A stretch of 13,217 nt of DNA from NCBI GenBank assembly GCA_910585655.1, contig CAJUFW010000091.1, forward strand, positions 1 to 13,217, in the 5' to 3' direction. The DNA is from an uncultured Lachnospiraceae bacterium. Lineage in GTDB: Bacteria; Bacillota_A; Clostridia; Lachnospirales; Lachnospiraceae. The notes beneath the pieces were generated by a model. That model searched no databases. It was not told where the DNA came from and worked only from the letters and a program-made list of their open reading frames with translations. Shown here piece after piece: positions 6,834-13,217 of the stretch; positions within the stretch are counted from its first letter, which is position 1; the number at the start of each line of letters is the position of its first letter. The translations under genes and the position numbers were made by a program.

Positions 6834-7625
6834 ATGCCATGGTGTCCGAACTGTAAAAACGAATACCGGAAGGGGATTACGGTCTGTGCCGACTGCGGTG
6901 CGCTGCTGGTAGAATCCCTTTCCGCACAGAATCTAGTGCGTCTCTTATCTGTTGATAAACAGGAAGCGGCGGATAAATTGGCAGAATTTCTAAAATATGA
7001 AGGAATTTCCGAGGTATCCGTTCTTCCTATCCAAAACGAAGAGGTCGAGGTTGCTGTCCCGGAGGAGGAAAAGGAAGAAGCCCTTCGGCTGGCAAGAGCT
7101 TTTTTCACGGTAGAAAAGGAAAAAGAATTAGCCGGCTTAAAGCAACTAGAAGAGGAAAAGGCAGAAGCGGCAAGGAACGTTCATACCTATGTCAATGCAA
7201 GGGAAAAATATCAGGAAAACCGTTCTGCTGCGTATATGTTTATAGGCTTTGGCGTTGCCGGGCTGCTTTTTATGATCCTGCATACCGTCGGCATTCTCTC
7301 CCTTTTTTCCGGCTGGTTTCAGATGGGAATCGGCTACGGGTTGTTTTTGATTTTCCTTGGCATTGGTTTTGCCTCGTTCAAACGGGCACAGTCACTAAAG
7401 GAGGAAATCGCCAAAGAAGATACCAAGACCAAAGAAGTCCTCTCCTGGCTGGCAGCGCATGCGACCAAAGAACGACTGGCGGCAGCGTTTGATCCGGACG
7501 CCAGCGAGGAAGAAAACGATCTCAACCGCTTTAACCTGGTCAAAGAACTTCTGACCGACCAATTTCCAGAGCTGGAGGACAATTACAGGGATCATTTGGC
7601 TGACCAGTTTTTAGGGGAATCGTAA
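6834..7625 (+). CDS. Zinc-ribbon membrane protein with DUF2007-like domain
   Basis: A 263-aa protein of unknown role. The N-terminus is a zinc ribbon with Cys4-x2-Cys7 (CPNC) and Cys18-x2-Cys21 (CADC). Residues about 33-92 (LVRLLSVDKQEAADKLAEFL, then VEVAVPEEEKEEALRLARAFF) look like the DUF2007 'putative signal transducing' fold. A charged, probably coiled-coil stretch (93-128) leads to two likely membrane helices at about 132-152 and 163-182, then a mostly acidic helical tail (185-263). Both ends should lie on the cytoplasmic side, so the zinc ribbon would be inside the cell. The frame is open further upstream, but ATG at 6834 is chosen because AGGAGG (6821-6826) precedes it by 7 nt and the upstream codons lie before the predicted transcription start. 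It has its own strong promoter and is divergent from the nuclease-like gene. The next gene starts 85 nt downstream and may be partly read from the same promoter. Confidence 0.85.
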   Translation: MPWCPNCKNEYRKGITVCADCGALLVESLSAQNLVRLLSVDKQEAADKLAEFLKYEGISEVSVLPIQNEEVEVAVPEEEKEEALRLARAFFTVEKEKELAGLKQLEEEKAEAARNVHTYVNAREKYQENRSAAYMFIGFGVAGLLFMILHTVGILSLFSGWFQMGIGYGLFLIFLGIGFASFKRAQSLKEEIAKEDTKTKEVLSWLAAHATKERLAAAFDPDASEEENDLNRFNLVKELLTDQFPELEDNYRDHLADQFLGES

Positions 7626-7648
7626 TCGAAAAAAATTTTTTCTTTTCT

Positions 7649-7679
7649 TGAATGGTTTTGCCAAACAGAATCGTATTAT
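7649..7679 (+). promoter_or_regulatory. Candidate ECF-sigma promoter for the secreted protein/sigma/anti-sigma unit
   Basis: TGAATG (7649-7654), 17 nt, then CGTATT (7672-7677). This recalls ECF promoters of the TGAAAC-N16/17-CGTA/CGTC type, with two mismatches in the -35. A sigma-A reading (TTGAAT to TATTAT) would need a 20-nt spacer, which is poor. An A/T-only block (7629-7641) directly upstream could act as an UP element. If real, the sigma factor may activate its own operon. Confidence 0.4.
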
Positions 7680-7710
7680 AGGTAGAACCAAAAAGAAAGG
7701 AAGGAAAACT

Positions 7711-7986
7711 ATGAAAACAAAAACCATCATTACCAAACTGGCTGCCGGTATGGCTGCCGTTTCTCTTCTCTGCTCTCTAGGAAGCATAAGCGCTTCTGCA
7801 AGGGGTAGAAACTACGTTGATGCCAACCAGGACGGAGTATGCGATTACTGTACGACGGACTGCTCCTTTGTAGACGAGGACGGAGACGGTATCTGCGATC
7901 ATTTTGCAGCCCAAAGCTGCCCAGGTCAGGGGCATCACAGACGCGCAGGCAGGGGGCAGGGACGTGGCGGGTGTCATAGAAGATAA
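7711..7986 (+). CDS. Small secreted Cys-rich protein with two acidic Ca-binding-like loops
   Basis: A 91-aa protein. Residues 1-30 form a signal peptide (KTKTIITK, hydrophobic core, SASA before a likely cut after Ala30). The mature 61 residues carry two related loops: DANQDGVCD (37-45) and DEDGDGICD (55-63). Both have acidic or Asn residues at positions 1, 3 and 5, Gly at 6 and Cys at 8, like calcium loops of thrombospondin type 3 or dockerin type. Mature cysteines are at 44, 47, 51, 62, 70 and 88, so up to three disulfides or a metal site are possible. The C-terminus (71-91) is rich in Gly, Arg and His (GHHRRAGRGQGRGG, ending CHRR). Function unknown; calcium or metal binding is inference. 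ATG at 7711 is chosen over an upstream in-frame start because AAGG lies 6 nt before it and the signal peptide begins there. The sigma gene starts 20 nt downstream. Confidence 0.82.
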   Translation: MKTKTIITKLAAGMAAVSLLCSLGSISASARGRNYVDANQDGVCDYCTTDCSFVDEDGDGICDHFAAQSCPGQGHHRRAGRGQGRGGCHRR

Positions 7987-8006
7987 CAGCCAAAGCGAGG
8001 AAGCTT

Positions 8007-8510
8007 ATGCGGAGTGAAGAAGAGGTAAACAGAGCCATCGATCGATATTCCGATATGATTCGACGGCTTTGTATGGCGCATCTGAAAAATTACCATGATA
8101 CACAGGACATATTTCAGACGGTGTTTTTGAAATATGCCCTAAGTTCTGTTGTCTTTGAAAGCGAAGAACACGAAAAAGCATGGTTTATCCGCGTAACGGC
8201 TAATGCGTGCAAAGATTTACTCAAAAGCTTTTTCCGCACGCATGTTGTCTCGATAGAGGAGTTGGCAGAGCCACCCTCTGTCGAGATGCCCGAGCCGAAT
8301 GAGGTGCTGGCGGCTGTGCAGTCGCTGCCGGCAAAATATAAGGATGTCGTCTACCTTCATTTTTATGAAGGCTATACGGCGCCTGAAATCGGAAAAATCC
8401 TCGGGAAAAACGTAAATACGGTATATACCTGTCTCACACGGTCTAAAAATCTGCTGCGGAAAGCATTGGGAGGTGACGGATATGACAGAACAGATCAAAC
8501 AGGCATTTGA
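8007..8510 (+). CDS. ECF-type RNA polymerase sigma factor
   Basis: A 167-aa protein of usual ECF length. Region 2 spans about 11-75 (YSDMIRRLCMAHLKNYHDTQDIFQTVFLKYA, then EKAWFIRVTANACKDLLKSF), covering core RNA polymerase binding and -10 recognition. A short linker rich in Pro and Glu (84-103) leads to region 4 at about 104-154 (QSLPAKYKDVVYLHFYEGYTAPEIGKILG, then NTVYTCLTRSKNLLRKAL), the helix-turn-helix that reads the -35. No region 1.1 or 3 is present. The start ATG has GAGG (7997-8000) at 6 nt. The anti-sigma gene begins inside its last 29 nt, the usual arrangement of a cognate pair. The 20-nt gap from the secreted-protein gene indicates one operon. Which genes it controls is unknown; its own operon is a candidate through the promoter-like site at 7649-7679. 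Confidence 0.93.
   Translation: MRSEEEVNRAIDRYSDMIRRLCMAHLKNYHDTQDIFQTVFLKYALSSVVFESEEHEKAWFIRVTANACKDLLKSFFRTHVVSIEELAEPPSVEMPEPNEVLAAVQSLPAKYKDVVYLHFYEGYTAPEIGKILGKNVNTVYTCLTRSKNLLRKALGGDGYDRTDQTGI
8468..8473 (+). promoter_or_regulatory. Ribosome binding site deciding the anti-sigma start
   Basis: GGGAGG lies 8 nt before ATG at 8482. It overlaps the in-frame GTG at 8473, which therefore cannot be the start it serves. The site lies inside the sigma gene, so the two are coupled. Confidence 0.75.
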
Positions 8511-9210
8511 CAGCATTCACGCCGAGACCGAGCTAAAGGAACAGACAAGACAGTATCTGTCCGTCCATCTGAAACACCGTCAGGCACAAAGGCGTTTTCG
8601 TATACAGGTCGCTCTCTCTGCTGCCTGCCTGTTTTTTCTGCTGATCGGTTTTGGCGGCTATCGTCTGTATTTTTCCCAAAGCTTCCTTATTAGCATCGAC
8701 ATCAACCCTTCCATCGAACTTCACGTCAACCGTTTCGATAAGGTCATTTCCGCCCACAGCTATAACGAAGACGGAGAACGTCTGCTTCATACGGTAAAGG
8801 TACAATTTATGGATTACAAAAAAGCGCTTCATAAGCTCCTTGACAGTCAAAGCATCACTTCTTATCTGGAGCAGGAGGAACTGCTTTCGATTTCCGTATC
8901 CGGGAAAAACGAACAAAAATGTGAGGAAATGCTGACGGATATTGAATCTTCCCTTCCTCCTCATCACAACGTCTGCTGTTCTATGGGGAATTTAGAGGAG
9001 GCAGAAGCGGCACACGCCGCCGGGCTCTCCGTCGGGAAATACCGCACTTTTTTGGAATTACAGGAAGTCTATCCGGATATGACAATAGAGGACGTAAAAG
9101 GGATGACGATGCGGGAAATAGAGGAGCTTTTAACACCTGTCCAAAAAGAGGATACGGATACCAAAAAGCATAAAAACAGGCACCGACACCGGCATCAGCA
9201 TCAATCCTAA
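8482..9210 (+). CDS. RsgI-like membrane anti-sigma factor
   Basis: A 242-aa protein. Residues 1-41 are a short cytoplasmic segment that should hold the sigma factor. One membrane helix lies at about 42-62. It is followed by the conserved RsgI-family juxtamembrane domain, ISIDINPSIELHVNRFDKVI (70-89) with YNEDGERLL (94-102). The Asn75-Pro76 bond matches the site where RsgI anti-sigma factors are reported to self-cleave, a step in releasing the sigma factor. Residues 103-215 are mixed helical with Cys147, Cys165 and Cys166. The C-terminus is a basic, His-rich tail (KKHKNRHRHRHQHQS, 228-242) rather than the carbohydrate-binding or enzyme domains carried by many clostridial RsgI proteins. It overlaps the ECF sigma gene by 29 nt, which strongly suggests they are partners. 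What it senses is unknown; the outside tail could bind metal or anionic polymers, which is speculation. Confidence 0.88.
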   Translation: MTEQIKQAFDSIHAETELKEQTRQYLSVHLKHRQAQRRFRIQVALSAACLFFLLIGFGGYRLYFSQSFLISIDINPSIELHVNRFDKVISAHSYNEDGERLLHTVKVQFMDYKKALHKLLDSQSITSYLEQEELLSISVSGKNEQKCEEMLTDIESSLPPHHNVCCSMGNLEEAEAAHAAGLSVGKYRTFLELQEVYPDMTIEDVKGMTMREIEELLTPVQKEDTDTKKHKNRHRHRHQHQS

Positions 9211-9217
9211 AAACCTC

Positions 9218-12200
9218 TTACATCCGAAACAAATCTTCTACTTCTTCTCGGGTCAGCTTGTTTAAAAACAGCTCGCCCGCCTGGATTACCGAATCTGAAA
9301 GCGAACGCTTCTTTTCCTGAAGCTTGTAAATTTTTTCTTCGATGGTTCCCTTTGTAATCAGCTTCATCACATTGACGATGTTCTTCTGACCAATCCGGTA
9401 AACACGGTCGGTAGCCTGTTCCTCAACGGCAGGATTCCACCATGGGTCATAATGAATGACCATATCGGCTCCCGTAAGGTTTAGACCGGTGCCTCCCGCC
9501 TTTAAAGAGATCAGATAAACTTTACCCTGCCCGTCGTTAAACAACTTGACGTCGGAGTTTCGTTTTTCAAGCGGAGTGCTACCGTCCAGATAAAAATAGT
9601 CAATCCCCTCTTCTCTTAACTCCTCTTCAATCAGCCCTAACATGGACGTAAACTGAGAAAAGACAAGAATACGATGCCCGCCTTCAATCGCATGACGCAG
9701 CAGCTCTAAAAGCAGATTCATCTTGCCGCTTCCGCCCTCATAATTTTCTACAAAGGTAGAAGGATGGCAGCAGATTTGCCGTAATCTGGTCAAAGATGCC
9801 AAAATCATCATCCGGCTTTTTTCAAAGCCGTTTGTCTGTATTTCATGCTCCAAATCCCGCCGTACCCCGGAAAGATACGATACATACAGCTCCTTTTGCT
9901 CCTCCGTCATATCGGAAACCATCTTCTTTTCAATCTTCTCCGGCAGCTCGCTTAGTACATCCCGCTTCATTCGCCGCAGGATAAACGGTTTGATATGGAA
10001 ATTAAGCTGTTGCAAAGCGTCCTCATCTTCCTGGTGCATGATTGGTTTTTCATACAACGTGACGAAACGGGCATGAGAATGGAGGTAGCCCGGCATCACA
10101 TAGTCAAAAATCGACCACAGCTCCGAGAGATTATTTTCTATCGGCGTTCCGGTCAGGGCAAACCGATGTCTGGCTAAAAGCTGCTTTACGGAGCGGGCGT
10201 TCTGGCTGTTTGGATTTTTGATAAACTGCGCTTCGTCCAAAAAGATCGTATGGAACGGAAGCGATTTCATATATTCCACATCCCGCCGGATAATCGGATA
10301 AGAAACCAGTACGACCTGGTAAGCGCCGCAGCTATCCCAGAGAGCATGGCGTTCTGCCGGGGTCCCGACGATCATCAGAGAACGAAGTTCCGGAGAAAAG
10401 CTTTCGATTTCATCCTGCCAGTTAAATACCAGAGACGACGGGCAGATGACCAGACAGGTAGCCGTCGGATCTTCTTTCCATGCGGCAGTCATATAGACGA
10501 TAGACTGTAACGTTTTACCAAGACCCATATCATCCGCTAAAATTCCACCCAAACGATGTTTTGCCAGAGAACTAAGCCATTGACAACCGATTTTCTGGTA
10601 GTTGCGAAGTTCTGCCTGAATCCCGTCCGGAAGAACAAAGTCCTCTCCTTCCGAAGCGCCGCCCGGATGCTCGATTTCCTCCATCAGCGAACGGAACGAT
10701 TCTTCCATTTCGGATTGATAATACGTATCTTCCAGGGCATGATTTAAGAAAAAGGCATAATCCACGGAAGTATGCAGCAACCCTTCTTCGTCTATGGTAT
10801 TCGTTCCATCCAGCTTTTCTAAAAGAACCGAAAATTTTTCTAATTCTTCTCCTTCTAAATCCAAAAAGCTGCCGTTTTTCAGACGGAAATACCGTTTCTT
10901 TAGCTGCAAAGAACGAAGCAGCGCCTGTAGTTCTTCCTTTGGGATATCTTCAAATTCAAAGTCAACTTCCAACAGGTTATTGTCGTTGATAATCCGTACG
11001 GCTGTCCGCAGCAGCTTTGGCGGCTGGATACGGATAGACTTAAATTCTTCAGAATAATAAAGCTCGTAGCGTTCGGCAAGCTCTTTGACCTCTTCTGTAA
11101 GAAAGCTGTAAATCCGCTCTTCGTCTTTCATATAATAAAACTGCTTTTCCCGAAGAAACCCAAGACTTTCTAATTCTTCAATGACTGCAGCCTCCTTCAT
11201 AGCCTGGCGGACAATGATGGTTTTGCCGGACGGCAGCTTTCCAAACGGATTAAAATGATGTTCCCCATAACAGACGACGACTTCTAGCCGGATTTCGTTG
11301 CCGGCTCGCCCTAAATAAAGCTGAAAAACCGCTTCCTCCGTAATATAAAATTCCTGGAGCGACTCCGGTATGGTTAAGTTAAAGGTTTCATGGATCCGCG
11401 GCAATATATTAGAAAGAAAGCGTTTTTTTGCCTCTCCTGCAAAAGAAAGTGGCTTCCCGCCTATTGTAAAGCTGCTGTAAAACGGAAGGAAATGCCTGGT
11501 AAACGCTTCGTCCGGATGATAGACGGCGTTTTGATAATAAAACAAGCTTCCGCTTTCATCTAAAGGAAATAGCCGATCTTCGTCTCGATCTAAGAGAATG
11601 GCGTCCTCTTCTTCGGAGACGTTAAGAAAAAAGTTTAACTCCGGCTTCGTATCAAAGAAATCGACTTTCCCCAGATCTTTTTCATACAGCGAAAGCTGGA
11701 TTTCTTTTTTTCCCATACGAAAGAGCTTTAAGAGCATATTTTTTCCTGCATAGAGGATCGATTTGTTAAACGTCGTAGTCGTATTCGCTTTTCCGGACTC
11801 TTCCTGCAGCTCCTGAATTTCCAGCAAATAATCTAAAATCTGCATAGAAGCTGCGTCAAAACGGCTTTCTCCTGGCTGGAAGCTGAATTCCTTGCCTAAC
11901 TGAATCGGTCTTTTTTCCGAATAATCCACCAGAAAACGCCGGATGTTCTGCATTTTATACATGCGGCTGTTGCCTACCAAAAAGCTTACTTCTGCTTTGG
12001 CTGAACCGTCGTCCCGCAAAATTACAGGAATCTCGACGCATAATTCGATATGATAAAGCGCCCCTTGCCCCGGATAATAGTCCAGCTTATCAAAATAATC
12101 TAAAATCTGGTTGATTTTCTTTTTTTCCGGCGTCTGGTTGCCTACCGGATTGGTTTTTCCCTGATAATCCACCACAAATAATAACACTGCTACTACATGT

Positions 12201-12445
12201 TTACAGGCTCCGGCATATTTATGGCTCGCCGGGCAATTACAGGTATAAGAAATAGCGTCAGGATTGCTGACGTCCACATCTACCATATATTCGCTTTTTC
12301 CAAGGATAGCGGCATGGTAATGCTCTCTGCGGCTGGACTTGGAAATGTTTTTAATAGCCTTTCCGGTATAATAGCGCAGCCCGCGGCTGTAAGTGGTTTC
12401 ATCAGTGGCAAGATTTTTAATCAAGGCACGGTTCAGTTCTGGCAT
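9218..12445 (-). CDS. SWIM zinc-finger / SNF2-family DEAD-like helicase
   Basis: A 1075-aa bacterial SNF2 (RapA/YwqA-like) ATPase expected to move along double-stranded DNA or remodel nucleoprotein or RNA polymerase complexes; its exact role is unknown. The N-terminus has a SWIM zinc finger, Cys69-x-Cys71 and Cys81-x-His83 (CNC...CKH). Residues about 120-600 match the SNF2-associated region in position and length. The ATPase lobes carry Walker A DMGLGKT (639-645), DEAQ (737-740), LTGTPIENNLSELWSIFDY (764-782), FSQFTSML (929-936), YLDGSTP (952-958), SLKAGGTGLNLTGAD (980-994) and QATDRVYRIGQ (1010-1020). All motifs are intact and the length is normal. ATG at 12445 follows GGAGGGAG with 7 nt spacing. 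It lies 30 nt downstream of the truncated trkH stop. Its 3' end faces the anti-sigma gene with only 7 nt between the stops. Confidence 0.96.
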   Translation of the reverse strand: MPELNRALIKNLATDETTYSRGLRYYTGKAIKNISKSSRREHYHAAILGKSEYMVDVDVSNPDAISYTCNCPASHKYAGACKHVVAVLLFVVDYQGKTNPVGNQTPEKKKINQILDYFDKLDYYPGQGALYHIELCVEIPVILRDDGSAKAEVSFLVGNSRMYKMQNIRRFLVDYSEKRPIQLGKEFSFQPGESRFDAASMQILDYLLEIQELQEESGKANTTTTFNKSILYAGKNMLLKLFRMGKKEIQLSLYEKDLGKVDFFDTKPELNFFLNVSEEEDAILLDRDEDRLFPLDESGSLFYYQNAVYHPDEAFTRHFLPFYSSFTIGGKPLSFAGEAKKRFLSNILPRIHETFNLTIPESLQEFYITEEAVFQLYLGRAGNEIRLEVVVCYGEHHFNPFGKLPSGKTIIVRQAMKEAAVIEELESLGFLREKQFYYMKDEERIYSFLTEEVKELAERYELYYSEEFKSIRIQPPKLLRTAVRIINDNNLLEVDFEFEDIPKEELQALLRSLQLKKRYFRLKNGSFLDLEGEELEKFSVLLEKLDGTNTIDEEGLLHTSVDYAFFLNHALEDTYYQSEMEESFRSLMEEIEHPGGASEGEDFVLPDGIQAELRNYQKIGCQWLSSLAKHRLGGILADDMGLGKTLQSIVYMTAAWKEDPTATCLVICPSSLVFNWQDEIESFSPELRSLMIVGTPAERHALWDSCGAYQVVLVSYPIIRRDVEYMKSLPFHTIFLDEAQFIKNPNSQNARSVKQLLARHRFALTGTPIENNLSELWSIFDYVMPGYLHSHARFVTLYEKPIMHQEDEDALQQLNFHIKPFILRRMKRDVLSELPEKIEKKMVSDMTEEQKELYVSYLSGVRRDLEHEIQTNGFEKSRMMILASLTRLRQICCHPSTFVENYEGGSGKMNLLLELLRHAIEGGHRILVFSQFTSMLGLIEEELREEGIDYFYLDGSTPLEKRNSDVKLFNDGQGKVYLISLKAGGTGLNLTGADMVIHYDPWWNPAVEEQATDRVYRIGQKNIVNVMKLITKGTIEEKIYKLQEKKRSLSDSVIQAGELFLNKLTREEVEDLFRM

Positions 12446-12475
12446 ACAGATACTCCCTCCAAAATTTATGTTACA

Positions 12476-13198
12476 CTAATGCTTTCTCCAGGTAGCAGGA
12501 TAAAACAGCAGCAGCATCGGAAACAGCTCCAGTCTTCCTGCCAGCATATCAAACATCATCACAAACTTGCTCAGTGGGGAAAAGGCAGAAAAGTTACCAG
12601 AGGCGCCGACTTCCCCTAATCCGGGACCAATGTTGTTGATCGTAGCGGCTACTGCGGTAAAGCTTGTCTCCAAATCAAAACCATCCAACGACAACACCAG
12701 CAGAGAAGCCAGAAATACCAGCACATAGGCGATCAAAAACGCATTTGTCGTCCGTACCGTTTCATGCTCTAACGCCTTGTCGTCTACCCGTACGACCTTC
12801 ACACTTCTTGGATGCAGCAAAAAAGCAAGCTCCTTTTTTACCGCCTTTCCGTACATGATAAAGCGGGATACTTTCATTCCGCCGCCGGTACTGCCTGCGC
12901 AGGCACCGACAAACATCAGCGCTACCATTAACACCCTGGAAAACTGCGGCCACAGGTTAAAATCCACCGTACCATAACCGGTTGTCGTCATAATCGAAGA
13001 AACGGAAAAAGCGACATGGTGGAAATTTTTCCCCAGTTCTCCCAAATGAGTTGTAATGTTTACGGTAATCAAAAGAACTGCCAATACGTAAAGAAGGACA
13101 TACCCCCGTACTTCCTCCATCCGTAGTGCATCCTTTGGCTTTTTTAAGAGCAGCAAATAATAAAACCTTAATCCGTGAAGCTTAATTATTATTCCATG
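12476..13198 (-). CDS. trkH: TrkH-family potassium transporter, C-terminal half only (5' end missing)
   Basis: The frame encodes the C-terminal half of a Trk/Ktr-type K+ uptake membrane subunit. Numbering from the TTG at 13156, the two last pore loops are visible: SIMTTTGYGTVDF (54-66) and INNIGPGLGEVG (173-184). GACAGSTGGGMKVSRF (84-99) lies between them and MFDMLAGRLELFPML (201-215) near the end. Intact TrkH proteins are about 450-490 residues, so roughly half is missing. Recognisable similarity fades just upstream of 13156 (codons read HGLRFYYLLLLKK), and the frame is closed by TAG at 13199-13201, with no good start codon or ribosome binding site. Either the gene is interrupted or rearranged here, or the last 50 or so bases are an assembly artefact. 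TTG at 13156 is a formal start but is unlikely to be used. The SNF2 gene follows 30 nt downstream. Confidence 0.85.
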   Translation of the reverse strand, partial: HGIIIKLHGLRFYYLLLLKKPKDALRMEEVRGYVLLYVLAVLLITVNITTHLGELGKNFHHVAFSVSSIMTTTGYGTVDFNLWPQFSRVLMVALMFVGACAGSTGGGMKVSRFIMYGKAVKKELAFLLHPRSVKVVRVDDKALEHETVRTTNAFLIAYVLVFLASLLVLSLDGFDLETSFTAVAATINNIGPGLGEVGASGNFSAFSPLSKFVMMFDMLAGRLELFPMLLLFYPATWRKH

Positions 13199-13217
13199 CT
13201 ATAATCGCTCTGTTTAT

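Noticed and set aside
6719..7108. A 129-codon minus-strand frame, Ser-rich
   Set aside because: It is antisense to the zinc-ribbon gene and crosses the divergent promoter region; its Ser-rich composition reflects the opposite strand's Glu/Lys codons.
7628..7645. A7T6 palindrome after the zinc-ribbon gene as an intrinsic terminator
   Set aside because: There is no GC stem and no loop; it fits an A-tract or UP element better. Some read-through into the next gene is likely.
9172..9195. Possible minus-strand terminator for the SNF2 gene (CCG-GTGT-CGG hairpin, then TTTTT)
   Set aside because: The stem has only three G-C pairs plus wobbles and the T-tract is displaced by several bases; too weak to call.
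12197..12619. A 140-codon plus-strand frame bridging the SNF2 start and the trkH end
   Set aside because: It is antisense to two recognised genes with no ribosome binding site or recognisable domain.
13156..13193. Inverted arms AATAATAA / TTATTATT as ends of a mobile element
   Set aside because: The arms are short and contain only A and T, with no transposase or target duplication in view; such matches are common in A/T-rich DNA.
1..13217. CRISPR arrays, tRNA or rRNA genes, riboswitches
   Set aside because: No regularly spaced repeats, tRNA-like cloverleaf sequence or long structured leader was seen by eye; the leaders ahead of the operons are short (about 20-30 nt).

Overview
The window reads as a chromosomal piece of a low-to-mid GC Gram-positive anaerobe, most likely a clostridium of the Lachnospiraceae type. 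Supporting signs are strong AGGAGG-type ribosome binding sites, a TIGR03960/TIGR03936 radical-SAM pair, an AAA-ATPase-like/DUF1703 protein, a BspA-type leucine-rich-repeat transglutaminase and an RsgI-like anti-sigma factor. This placement is inference from protein families; no rRNA or other taxonomic marker is present. Coding density is very high: the longest gene-free stretch is about 120 bases (6714-6833).

Layout. (1) 1-6713, minus strand: six closely packed genes read leftward from one predicted promoter near 6740-6768. In transcription order they are a conserved protein with a nuclease-like core and a winged helix (5964-6713), a 99-aa single-pass membrane protein (5628-5927), an AAA-ATPase-like/PD-(D/E)XK protein (3921-5612), a TIGR03960 radical SAM protein (2019-3908), its DUF2344/TIGR03936 partner (1256-2029), and a secreted transglutaminase-like LRR protein that runs off the left edge (1-1259). 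Spacings are 36, 15 and 12 nt, then overlaps of 11 and 4 nt. (2) 6740-6802: a compact divergent promoter with two -35 boxes only 5 bp apart, built on a directly repeated 10-mer. (3) 6834-9210, plus strand: a zinc-ribbon membrane protein, then a three-gene signalling unit: a 91-aa secreted protein with two cysteine-containing, EF-loop-like acidic motifs, an ECF sigma factor, and an RsgI-like membrane anti-sigma factor. (4) 9218-13198, minus strand: a large SWIM/SNF2 helicase preceded by the C-terminal half of a TrkH potassium transporter, whose frame is closed upstream by TAG at 13199-13201.

How the genes may work together. The best candidate for something new is the 7711-9210 unit. It combines a secreted Cys/acidic-loop peptide, an ECF sigma and an anti-sigma that carries the Asn-Pro site known as the self-cleavage point of RsgI proteins but has almost no sensor domain. 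An ECF-like promoter lies just upstream, so the unit may be self-regulated. A second point is the leftward operon, which puts two nuclease-like proteins and a small membrane protein ahead of a radical-SAM pair of unknown function and a secreted protein translationally coupled to it.
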